Assembly (NCBI GenBank): GCA_045546175.1
Contig: JAZQCI010000019.1
Location: 26,582-90,581, forward strand
Origin: CAG-791 sp045546175
GTDB lineage: Bacteria > Bacillota > Clostridia > Lachnospirales > Lachnospiraceae
Length of the DNA stretch: 64,000 bases
Reading direction: 5' to 3'
The stretch's first letter is position 1; every line of letters starts with the position of its first letter. The position numbers and the translations under genes are program-made. The notes under the pieces are model-generated. The model was not told the origin of the DNA, made no database searches, and saw only the letters and a program-made list of their open reading frames with translations. Shown piece by piece: positions 43,819-52,018 of the stretch.

Positions 43819-44001
43819 TTAGTCTTCGACTTCGATCACGGTCTTCTTATTATAGGAGCCGCAATTTCTGCACACTCTGTGGGGCATCGTAAGAGTACCA
43901 CACTTGCTGCACTTTACAAGAGTCGGAGCAGTCATCTTCCAGTTTGCTCTTCTCTTATCTCTATGACTTCTGGATGATTTATTCTTAGGGCAGATAGACA
44001 T
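43819..44001 (-). CDS. rpmF: 50S ribosomal protein L32
   Basis: The 60-residue protein starts MSICPKNKSSRSHRDKRRANWKM and has the zinc-binding pairs CSKCG and CRNCG. TAAGGAGGTGTAACG precedes the ATG. No YceD (DUF177) gene stands upstream; ackA is there instead. Confidence 0.97.
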   Translation of the reverse strand: MSICPKNKSSRSHRDKRRANWKMTAPTLVKCSKCGTLTMPHRVCRNCGSYNKKTVIEVED

Positions 44002-44041
44002 CGTTACACCTCCTTACCGCTGAAGTAGTCACACAAATGGT

Positions 44042-44070
44042 ATTATACTTACGGCAATTTCCTTTGTCAA
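44042..44070 (-). promoter_or_regulatory. Consensus promoter of rpmF
   Basis: Perfect TTGACA (44065-44070) and perfect TATAAT (44042-44047) are 17 bases apart on the minus strand, the best promoter in the window. The leader to rpmF is about 35 bases. Confidence 0.85.
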
Positions 44071-44103
44071 CAATTTTTTTGTCGACCTCCAAGGCTCGCA
44101 GAA

Positions 44104-45306
44104 TTACTTTGCGAGAGCGTATGTCTCACGCGCGATTGCCAGCTCTTCGTTGGTCGCGATGGAGTAAACAAGGACCTTGCTGTCGTCTGTGGAGATCTTG
44201 TGGATGTCCTCTCTCTTGGCGTTCTCTTCCGCGTCGCAGGTAATGCCAAGATAGCCGAGGTAACCCATGATCATCTCACGTACGAAGGGGCTGTTCTCGC
44301 CGATTCCGGCTGTGAACGCGATCACGTCTACGCCGTTCATGGCAGCTGTGTAGGAACCGATGTACTTCGCTACTCTGTAGCAGAAAGCATCAACGGCGAG
44401 CTTGGCGTACTTGTTACCGCTCTTGTAGCCGTTCTCGAGGTCACGGAAGTCGCTGGAGAGCTCATCGGACAGAGCGAACACGCCGGACTTCTTGTTGAGG
44501 ATGTTGACTACCTGTGCAGCAGTGAGGCCTTCTTTGCCTGCGATAAAGTCTACGATCGCGGGATCGAGGTCGCCGCTTCTGGTTCCCATGATCAGGCCTT
44601 CAAGGGGAGTAAGACCCATGGATGTGTCGACGCACTTGCCGTTCATGACTGCGGAAATGCTGGCGCCGTTGCCCAGGTGGCAGACGATGGTCTTGCAGGC
44701 GTCGTAAGACTTGCCGGCGACCTTAGCCGCTTCCTTGGATACGAAGGAGTGGCTTGTGCCGTGGAAGCCGTATCTTCTTACCTTGTAGTCTCTGTAATAC
44801 TTAAGAGGAAGAGCGTACATATAAGCCTTCTCGGGCATTGTCTGATGGAAAGCGGTATCGAAAACAGCTACCATGGGAGTGCCGGGCATAAGAGCCTTGC
44901 AGGCGTCGATGCCGATCAGGTTTGCGGGATTGTGCAGAGGAGCCAGATCAGAGACTTCCTTGATGGCCTCGATGACTTCGTCTGTGATGACGACGGAAGA
45001 TGTGAACTTCTCGCCGCCGTGGACGATTCTGTGTCCGACAGCGCCGATCTCGCTCAGGGATTTCAGAACGCCGGACTTCTCGTTGGTAAGAGCATCAAGC
45101 ACGAGGCTGACTGCCTTATTGTGATCGGGCATGGGAATCTCGTTGACTTCCTTGCCTGTGTTGTCTGCCTTATTCTCATAAGTGATGCAGGATCCGTCCA
45201 TGCCGATTCTCTCGCACAGACCCTTAGCCAGAAGCTTCTCGGACTCTGCATTGATGACCTGGAACTTCAGTGAAGAACTACCGCAGTTGATTACCAAAAT
45301 ATTCAT
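44104..45306 (-). CDS. ackA: Acetate kinase
   Basis: AckA makes ATP from acetyl-phosphate and so yields acetate. The 400-residue protein has VINCGSSSLKFQ at the start, the GHRIVHGG block, FDTAFHQTMP and TAGIGENSPFVR. The length is standard. CGGAGAG precedes the ATG. No pta lies beside it in this window. The product suggests fermentative metabolism. Confidence 0.98.
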   Translation of the reverse strand: MNILVINCGSSSLKFQVINAESEKLLAKGLCERIGMDGSCITYENKADNTGKEVNEIPMPDHNKAVSLVLDALTNEKSGVLKSLSEIGAVGHRIVHGGEKFTSSVVITDEVIEAIKEVSDLAPLHNPANLIGIDACKALMPGTPMVAVFDTAFHQTMPEKAYMYALPLKYYRDYKVRRYGFHGTSHSFVSKEAAKVAGKSYDACKTIVCHLGNGASISAVMNGKCVDTSMGLTPLEGLIMGTRSGDLDPAIVDFIAGKEGLTAAQVVNILNKKSGVFALSDELSSDFRDLENGYKSGNKYAKLAVDAFCYRVAKYIGSYTAAMNGVDVIAFTAGIGENSPFVREMIMGYLGYLGITCDAEENAKREDIHKISTDDSKVLVYSIATNEELAIARETYALAK

Positions 45307-45370
45307 TCTTTTTTTACTCTCCGTTTCTATTAAACTTACCCTGGCTGACGCCTTATGTTATCTGCTCTTT

Positions 45371-45398
45371 ATTATACACTTAATTTTAAAGGGAACAA
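45371..45398 (-). promoter_or_regulatory. Candidate promoter of ackA
   Basis: A perfect TATAAT (45371-45376, minus strand) has TTGTTC 16 bases upstream. The leader would be about 60 bases. Confidence 0.5.
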
Positions 45399-45540
45399 GA
45401 ACTGCCCCTTTTTTTGAACAAAACTTCTGAATCTTTAATGAAATTTCTTTTCCGTTATGAAATAATGGCGACAGATACGGCCGCGCCGGGCTTACCCGCG
45501 GGCAGTCAAAAAAGAGAAAAGGATCCCAATCTTCGCAATG

Positions 45541-46704
45541 ATGAAAGTGACAGGCATAATAGCAGAATGCAACCCCCTCCACGAGGGACATAAATATCTG
45601 ATCGATGAGGCCCGCAGGCAGTGCGGCGCCGACTATATAGTGGTGGCCCTCAGCGGAGATTATGTGCAGCGCGGCGCTCCTGCCGTCCTCTCCCGGGAGG
45701 CCAGGACTTCGGAGCTTCTGCAGGCGGGCGCCGACCTTGTCGTTGAGCTCCCTCTCTATGTATCCTGCTCCGGCGCTGACTATTTTGCCAGAGGAGCCGT
45801 ATCCCTCATGGAGAGCCTGGGCGTCGTGACGGACCTCGCATTCGGCTCCGAGTCCGGCGACCTTGAATCTCTCACCGAAACCGCCTCCGCCCTCGCCGGT
45901 GAGCCGGAAGAGTTCCGCATAAGGCTTCGGGAAGGACTGCGGGAAGGACTCACCTACGCGCAGGCGCTGGCCGCGGCCGTGCATGACATCGATCTGCCTG
46001 CCACACCTAACGACCTTCTGGGGACCCATTACCTGCAGGCACTGGCGAAGAGTGGCAGCGCGATCCGCGCCCACGCCATAAAGCGCACCGACAGCCGGTC
46101 CGCGTCGGAGATCCGGGCGCAGATGATCGACTCCCGCAGGAGCGGCAATCCCTGTCTGTGCAGAGACGATTTCTCTGATCTTCTCCTGCACGCGCTCTGC
46201 AGCGCCGGGTCCACCGGCGCACTCTCGGACTGCCTCGATGTCTCCCCGGACCTGGCAGCGAGGATCATGAAGGAGCTTCCCTATTACCGAACCTATTCGC
46301 AGTTCTGTGCGCATGTAAAGACGCGCAATTATACTTATACGAGGATCTCCCGGGCGCTGCTCCACATTCTGCTGGGAATGACGACAGACGCGATGGAGCG
46401 ATTTGACAAAGAGCACGACTTGTGCGGCTGGATCCGCCCCATCGGCTTTGTTCGCAGCGCAGCGCCGCTCCTCCGGAGTATTGCAGCCTCCTGTTCGGTC
46501 CCTTATCTGGACAAGCTCTCAAAGGCACCCGAAGTGCTGCCCGCGGATCTTTACGCCCTGCTCGAAGAGGAACTGCGGGCGGAGTTTCTGTACGACCTGA
46601 TGGCCGCGCGCAGAAGCGCCGCAAATCAAAAGGACGCCTCCATTGAAGGCGTCCCTTACGGTATGCGCAAGCCCCTGATCACGCAAGGCCGAGCGCAAGA
46701 CTGA
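45541..46704 (+). CDS. tmcAL: tRNA(Met) cytidine acetate ligase TmcAL (YlbM/UPF0348)
   Basis: TmcAL uses acetate and ATP to acetylate C34 of elongator tRNA-Met. The 387-residue protein has GIIAECNPLHEGHKYLI, the nucleotidyltransferase HxGH-type motif, followed by SGDYVQRG. It matches family length. I place the start at 45541, the second of two adjacent ATG codons; neither has a strong binding site. The 3' end overlaps the 3' end of feoB by 26 bases in convergent orientation. Its neighbour ackA handles acetate, the same substrate. Confidence 0.9.
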   Translation: MKVTGIIAECNPLHEGHKYLIDEARRQCGADYIVVALSGDYVQRGAPAVLSREARTSELLQAGADLVVELPLYVSCSGADYFARGAVSLMESLGVVTDLAFGSESGDLESLTETASALAGEPEEFRIRLREGLREGLTYAQALAAAVHDIDLPATPNDLLGTHYLQALAKSGSAIRAHAIKRTDSRSASEIRAQMIDSRRSGNPCLCRDDFSDLLLHALCSAGSTGALSDCLDVSPDLAARIMKELPYYRTYSQFCAHVKTRNYTYTRISRALLHILLGMTTDAMERFDKEHDLCGWIRPIGFVRSAAPLLRSIAASCSVPYLDKLSKAPEVLPADLYALLEEELRAEFLYDLMAARRSAANQKDASIEGVPYGMRKPLITQGRAQD

Positions 46705-49078
46705 TCAGTCTAACTATAAAGGCAGCGATCCAGGCCACAAGGCACTGCTCCGCCACGATTCCCAGAGCCCACTTTCCTCCCAGCTCTCTTTTGAACGAGG
46801 AGACGGCCGCCACACAGGGCGTATACAGCAGGCAGAAGACAAGAAGTCCCACCGCTGCCGACGGAGACATAGCTGCCTGCAAGCCGGCTATGGAGCCGAA
46901 CAGGACGGAAAGCGTGGAGACGACGCTCTCTTTTGCCATAAATCCGGCGATCAGAGCGACGCAGATCCTCCAGTCCCCAAACCCCAGGGGCTTAAGGAGC
47001 GGCGTCAGAACGCCGGCCAATGCCGCGAGTATGCTGTCCTTGGAGTCCGACACCATGTTCAGCCGGAGGCTGAAAGTCTGCAGGAACCAGATCAGCAGCG
47101 TGGCGATGAAAATGACGGAAAACGCTCTCTCTACGAAATCCTTCGCCTTATCCCACAGAAGTCTCGCCACGTTGGCGGGCGTGGGCATGCGGTAATTGGG
47201 CAGTTCCATGACAAAGGGCATCGCCTCTCCCTTGAACAGGAATTTTCTCGTCACAAAAGCCATCACCAGTCCGCACAGAATTCCCAGTACATACATGGAA
47301 ATATAGACCAGCGCCGCTTTTCCGCCAAAGAACGCCGCCGCGAACAGTCCGTAGATCGGCATCTTGGCGTTGCAGCTCATATAAGGCGTCAGCAGGATCG
47401 TCATCTTCCGGTCTCTCTCGGAGGGAAGGGTCCTCGTGGCCATGACGCCCGGCACCGTGCAGCCGAATCCCATCAGCATGGGGACAATACTTCTGCCGGA
47501 CAGGCCGATTCTTCTAAGTGGCTTATCCATGACGAACGCGATCCTCGCCATGTAGCCGCTGTCCTCCAGAATTGAGAGGAAGAAGAACAGAACGACGATC
47601 AGGGGAAGGAAACTCAGAACGCTCCCCACGCCGTTAAATATTCCTTTGATGATCAGGGAGTGCAGGACCTCGTTCACGCCAAAGGCCGTCAGTGCGGCGT
47701 CGGCTTTGTCGGTGAGCACCCCGATTCCCATCTCCAGAAGTCCCTGCAGCCAGGCGCCTATTACATTAAAGGTCAGGAAAAAGATCGCCAGCATGATCCC
47801 TATGAAACAGGGGATGGCTGTATATTTTCCCGTGAGGACTTTGTCCAGTTCAATACTTCTTTTTCTCTCTATGCTCTCATGGGGCTTTACAACTGTCGCG
47901 TCGCAGACCTTTTGAATAAAGGTGTATCGCATGTCCGCGATGGCCGCGGCGCGGTCCAGCCCTCTCTCTTTTTCCATTTGAAGGATCAGGTGCTCGCAGG
48001 CCTCTTTCTCGTTCTGATCGAGCCCCAGCGCGTCGATCACTCTCTGATCTCCCTCGATCACCTTCGTCGCCGCGAAACGCACCGGAACGTCAACTGCGGC
48101 GCAGTGGTCTTCGATCAGGTGCATGATCGAGTGAATACAGCGGTGCACGGCTCCGCCGTGGTCTTCTGGTCCGCAGAAATCCTGCCTTCCGGGTTTCTCC
48201 TGATAGCGGGCCACATGGATGGCGTGGTCGATCAGCTCGTCAATGCCCTCGTTGGAGGCCGCCGCGATCGGGACGACAGGGATGCCCATCATCTCTTCCA
48301 TCTTGTTGATCCGGATACTGCCCCCGTTACCACGCATCTCGTCCATCATGTTGACCGCCAGGACCATGGGAATACCGATCTCCATCAGCTGCATGGTCAG
48401 ATACAGATTCCGCTCGATGTTGGTGGCGTCCACGATGTTGATGATGCCCTTGGGGCGTTCCTGCAAGATAAACTGCCTGGTGACGATCTCCTCGCTCGTG
48501 TAAGGGGACATGGAATAGATGCCCGGAAGGTCCGTGACAAGGGTATTCTCGATGCCGCGGATCATGCCGTCCTTTCTGTCTACGGTCACGCCCGGGAAAT
48601 TTCCCACATGCTGATTGGCTCCGGTGAGCTGGTTGAAGAGCGTCGTCTTGCCGCTGTTCTGGTTTCCCGCCAGCGCGAATGTCAGCTGTGTGCCTTCCGG
48701 CAGCGGATGCTCTGTGGCAGAGTCGTGGTAGCGGCCGCCCTCGCCCAGACCGGGATGCTCGACATGGTTGTGAATTTGATTCTTCTCCTCATCCTTCGCC
48801 CCGCCGCTTGCGCTTCCCTGCGCCGCGCTCTCTGCGCTTTCTATTTCGTTCTCCGTCGCGCCGGTGACCTCGATCTTATCCGCGTCCGCGATCCTCAGCG
48901 TCAGGTCATATCCGTGGATCATCAGCTGCACGGGATCACCCATCGGCGCGTATTTCACTACTTTGACCGCCGTTCCCGGGATCACGCCCATATCCAGAAA
49001 GTGCTGCCGCAGGGCACCCTTTCCGCCCACTTCGGTCACTATGGCACTCTCGCCGATCTTCATATCTTTGATTGTCAT
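46679..49078 (-). CDS. feoB: FeoA-FeoB fusion, ferrous iron transporter
   Basis: This membrane GTPase imports Fe2+. The 799-residue protein begins with a FeoA SH3-like domain (1-75), then a hydrophilic His/Glu/Ser linker, then the FeoB G domain (GNQNSGKTT with K144; DRKDG; DLPGIYSMSPY), and a transport domain of about eight or more helices including PMLMGFGCTVPGVMATRT. It ends without a FeoC-like tail. The start overlaps the stop of the ADP-ribosylglycohydrolase fusion as ATGA, so the two are translated together. Confidence 0.94.
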   Translation of the reverse strand: MTIKDMKIGESAIVTEVGGKGALRQHFLDMGVIPGTAVKVVKYAPMGDPVQLMIHGYDLTLRIADADKIEVTGATENEIESAESAAQGSASGGAKDEEKNQIHNHVEHPGLGEGGRYHDSATEHPLPEGTQLTFALAGNQNSGKTTLFNQLTGANQHVGNFPGVTVDRKDGMIRGIENTLVTDLPGIYSMSPYTSEEIVTRQFILQERPKGIINIVDATNIERNLYLTMQLMEIGIPMVLAVNMMDEMRGNGGSIRINKMEEMMGIPVVPIAAASNEGIDELIDHAIHVARYQEKPGRQDFCGPEDHGGAVHRCIHSIMHLIEDHCAAVDVPVRFAATKVIEGDQRVIDALGLDQNEKEACEHLILQMEKERGLDRAAAIADMRYTFIQKVCDATVVKPHESIERKRSIELDKVLTGKYTAIPCFIGIMLAIFFLTFNVIGAWLQGLLEMGIGVLTDKADAALTAFGVNEVLHSLIIKGIFNGVGSVLSFLPLIVVLFFFLSILEDSGYMARIAFVMDKPLRRIGLSGRSIVPMLMGFGCTVPGVMATRTLPSERDRKMTILLTPYMSCNAKMPIYGLFAAAFFGGKAALVYISMYVLGILCGLVMAFVTRKFLFKGEAMPFVMELPNYRMPTPANVARLLWDKAKDFVERAFSVIFIATLLIWFLQTFSLRLNMVSDSKDSILAALAGVLTPLLKPLGFGDWRICVALIAGFMAKESVVSTLSVLFGSIAGLQAAMSPSAAVGLLVFCLLYTPCVAAVSSFKRELGGKWALGIVAEQCLVAWIAAFIVRLISLALGLA

Positions 49079-50964
49079 TCTTGACTCTGCCCTTTCTGCT
49101 GCGCTTTTACCATTTTCTCGTATATTTCAAAGTTCTCCTGGTCAAAACAGCACATGACCACATGCATCACATAGTCCTTATTGGCTTTGAACCATTTGCC
49201 GACTGTCTCCATAGCAATCTTCGCCGCCTCCTCCTTGGGATAGCCGTAAACGCCCGTGGAGATGTTCGGGAAAATGATGCTGTGGGCGCCTTTCGACCTG
49301 GCGAGATCAAGCGAATTTGTGTAGCAGGACGCAAGGAGTTTCGGGTCATCCTCATCTCCGTCATAAATAGGTCCCACAGTGTGGATGACGTACTTGGCGG
49401 GAAGATTGTAAGCGCCTGTGATCTTGGCTTCGCCCGTGTGGCAGCCGTCCAGGGTCCTGCACTCCTCAAGGAGTCCCGGTCCCGCCGCCGCATGGATGGC
49501 GCCGTCGACGCCGCCGCCGCCCAGAAGGGAGCAGTTCGCCGCATTGACGATACAGTCCGCTTTCATCTTCGTGATGTCTCCCTTTGTCACCAGAATGCCG
49601 CTTCTGGAGGCCCTGACCACTCTCTCCTCTGCCTTGAAGATGGTATCGATCAGTTTTCGCTCGAGAAAGAGAGGCTTTTTATCCGGATTGAGCACAATAC
49701 CGGCGATGTTCTCCGGAGCCTTGGGCGCTGCGCCATTTCCGGGCATGAACTGCTCCAGGGCATGGCGGATCGTCGCTCCCATGGCGGGATCCCCCTTAGA
49801 CGCCCCGCTCTTATACATGTTCTCACTCGTGTAGGCGACCTGCCACATCTTTCCGTCCTTTGTGGAGATCAGCTTCATCCGGAGCCCTCTCATGGCGGCG
49901 TTCTTCCCGGACTGCGGAGCGCTGAAAGGCTGCACCGGGAACAGAATGCTCCCGCCTGCGTGCATGGCGGCCCTGACCGCCTCGAGGCAGCGTGCGAACT
50001 TCTCGTTCGTTCTGTCCGCAGAGAACTCTTCCAGTCTCTTTTCAATCTCCTCGCTTCCCGCAAAGCTCAGTCTTTTGCCCTGCGCGCCGGGTCTTTTCGG
50101 TCTGAGGGCGTTCTGCCAGGCTTTCATTCTGGCGGGGTCGCTCTCTCTGGCCTTCTTGTCCTCCTCGAGCCTGTCCTCAAATCGGTCGAGCACGCCGCGA
50201 AGGTCGCTTGGCAGGCGGTCCCTTGCCTCCTTCTTAAGGTTTTCGGGCACACCGTAAAAGGCCTCCGCCATACTGCCGGCGATACAGGCCAGTGTGTCGC
50301 TGTCACCGCCCAGGGACACGGCGTTTCGGATCACGTCCTCGAAGCTCTCGCCTTCCAGAAATGCGATGATTGCTTCCGGAACCGTCTGCTGGCAGGATTC
50401 CACGTGGTGATAGTCGGGGCGGATCTGATCGCAGGTCCTGTCGAGGTCATAGCCGAAAGTCTTCGAGACCGTCGCCTTGATCTCCTCCTTGGAAGCTCCG
50501 TGGATCGCCATAAAGATCACGGATGCCGTCGCCTGCGCGCCTTTAACCCCTTCGGGATGATTGTGGGACACTTCCGCCGTCACTGCTGCGACCCGGAGCA
50601 TCTTCCTGAGGTCCTCCTGGCAGAGCCAGGCCGCCGCCGATACGCGCATGGCGCTCCCGTTTCCGAAACTGTTATAAGGTTTCGGGGCATCCTCGTGCAG
50701 CCACATGCTGAATTTGGCTCCGTATCCCGCAAACGGATACCGGTCGCCGTATTTCTTCATGGCGGCTACAAGCGCTTTTTTCATCGTCTCTTCATCGGCG
50801 TCCACCCCGCAGTTCATGAGCGCTTCCGCCACGGCCAGCGTCAGGATGCTGTCGTCCGTAAACTCCGATTTCTCCGAAAAGAGGTCAAAATCCTTAGTCT
50901 TGATATTATTTCTGTCGAACTCATAAGGGCTTCCGATTATATCTCCCAAAATAGCACCGTACAT
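49075..50964 (-). CDS. ADP-ribosylglycohydrolase / SseB-like / macrodomain fusion
   Basis: The 629-residue protein joins three modules. Residues 1-265 are a DraG/ARH-type hydrolase with metal ligands T36-D37-D38 and D221-S-D223 (LGDIIGSPYEF, GGDSDTLA). Residues about 300-445 resemble SseB (SILFPVQPF, GIVLNPDKKPLFL). Residues about 455-629 are a macrodomain with GDITKMKADCIVNAAN and GGGGVDGAIHAAAG, which binds or hydrolyses ADP-ribose. It would remove ADP-ribose from proteins or process its esters. GAGAGGAATTAACGG precedes the ATG. No ADP-ribosyltransferase is visible nearby; the coupled partner is feoB. Confidence 0.85.
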   Translation of the reverse strand: MYGAILGDIIGSPYEFDRNNIKTKDFDLFSEKSEFTDDSILTLAVAEALMNCGVDADEETMKKALVAAMKKYGDRYPFAGYGAKFSMWLHEDAPKPYNSFGNGSAMRVSAAAWLCQEDLRKMLRVAAVTAEVSHNHPEGVKGAQATASVIFMAIHGASKEEIKATVSKTFGYDLDRTCDQIRPDYHHVESCQQTVPEAIIAFLEGESFEDVIRNAVSLGGDSDTLACIAGSMAEAFYGVPENLKKEARDRLPSDLRGVLDRFEDRLEEDKKARESDPARMKAWQNALRPKRPGAQGKRLSFAGSEEIEKRLEEFSADRTNEKFARCLEAVRAAMHAGGSILFPVQPFSAPQSGKNAAMRGLRMKLISTKDGKMWQVAYTSENMYKSGASKGDPAMGATIRHALEQFMPGNGAAPKAPENIAGIVLNPDKKPLFLERKLIDTIFKAEERVVRASRSGILVTKGDITKMKADCIVNAANCSLLGGGGVDGAIHAAAGPGLLEECRTLDGCHTGEAKITGAYNLPAKYVIHTVGPIYDGDEDDPKLLASCYTNSLDLARSKGAHSIIFPNISTGVYGYPKEEAAKIAMETVGKWFKANKDYVMHVVMCCFDQENFEIYEKMVKAQQKGQSQE

Positions 50965-51023
50965 CCGTTAATTCCTCTCTTTCTGTATGCGCTGAGCACG
51001 CGCGGTCATCGCTTTTTTGGCTC

Positions 51024-51857
51024 TCATAGCCTGTATTCATTGAGGACATGATAGCGGATTGCCTCCGCCACCCCGTCATGCTCGTTGTCCGACGTCTGAA
51101 AATCCGCCGCTTCCAGTACTTCCGGGGCCGAATTGCCCATGGCGACCGAAAGTCCCGCCGCGTTCATCAGTCCCAGGTCGTTGTTGCCGTCTCCCATGGC
51201 CATTACTTCTTCCCTGCGCAGTCCCAGCAGCGACGCAAGGCTGAGCAGTGCTTCTCCTTTGTCCGCGTCCTTCGACGTGATTTCAAGGTCCGTCGGCCAC
51301 GGATAGATGATTCGGACCCCTTCAATCACCTTGACTCTTTCAAGGATCTCCTTCTTCACTGCGGGCGTCGGACACATGATCGACAGATTCTCGATTCCGC
51401 GCTGACTCTCTCTGAGGCTCCCGTACAGGTCCGCCACTTGTATCCGGCTTTTCTCCAGATATGGCAGGACCGGCGTCTTCTCAAATTTCTTCCACAAGAG
51501 TTTGTGCGTGTCCGGATCGTGATAGCCCCATCCTTCCGTGAAGTACTCCCGGATGATTCCTTCTCCTTCGGCCGCCTTCAGCGTTTTCTCCGCCGTCGCT
51601 TTCGACATGCACCTCTCCCGGATCGCGCTCCCGCTCCTTCGGTCCGTAGTCACTGCCCCGTTGGATGTGATCGCAAACCTGATAAAATCCAGCTCCAGGA
51701 CCTGACTCGGGATTCCCGAGAGCGGCCTCCCGGTCACCGGCACAATATGGATGCCGATTCCGGCAGCTTTTTCCAGTGCGGCTCTGTTTCCGGCGGTGAG
51801 TTCCTTCTGCCTCGTGAGCAGCGTGCCGTCCAGATCCAGCCCTATCATTCTGATCAT
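51024..51857 (-). CDS. HAD-superfamily Cof-type phosphatase
   Basis: The 277-residue protein has the nucleophile motif LDLDGTLL (D8, D10), a C2 cap in the middle, and the C-terminal motif MGDGNNDLGLMNAAG. Such enzymes dephosphorylate sugar phosphates, flavins or cofactors; the substrate cannot be read from sequence. I start at ATG 51857 after AAGGGGGATTT. It precedes the ADP-ribosylglycohydrolase fusion by 59 bases on the same strand, so they may be cotranscribed. Confidence 0.9.
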   Translation of the reverse strand: MIRMIGLDLDGTLLTRQKELTAGNRAALEKAAGIGIHIVPVTGRPLSGIPSQVLELDFIRFAITSNGAVTTDRRSGSAIRERCMSKATAEKTLKAAEGEGIIREYFTEGWGYHDPDTHKLLWKKFEKTPVLPYLEKSRIQVADLYGSLRESQRGIENLSIMCPTPAVKKEILERVKVIEGVRIIYPWPTDLEITSKDADKGEALLSLASLLGLRREEVMAMGDGNNDLGLMNAAGLSVAMGNSAPEVLEAADFQTSDNEHDGVAEAIRYHVLNEYRL

Positions 51858-51895
51858 AAATCCCCCTTTTGTGTCCCCATGACACACTTCGATTA

Positions 51896-51904
51896 TTATA
51901 CCAC
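51896..51904 (-). promoter_or_regulatory. Extended -10 promoter of the HAD gene
   Basis: TGGTATAAT on the minus strand is a perfect extended -10 element about 40 bases before the start. No good -35 is seen. Confidence 0.5.
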
Positions 51905-51918
51905 GCCCTTTACAAACA

Positions 51919-51927
51919 TGATATAAT
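51919..51927 (+). promoter_or_regulatory. Extended -10 promoter of the FtsK-like gene
   Basis: TGATATAAT on the plus strand is a perfect extended -10 element. The leader is about 85 bases and contains a GCAGGC/GCCTGC hairpin. It lies back to back with the divergent element at 51896. Confidence 0.5.
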
Positions 51928-52018
51928 CCAATTACTGACGCGCCCTGCTCAAAGCAGGCCGGCGCCGCCCGGCAGGCACTGCGCCTGCACGCGAAAATTA
52001 CTGAAGTAAGAGGTAAGA

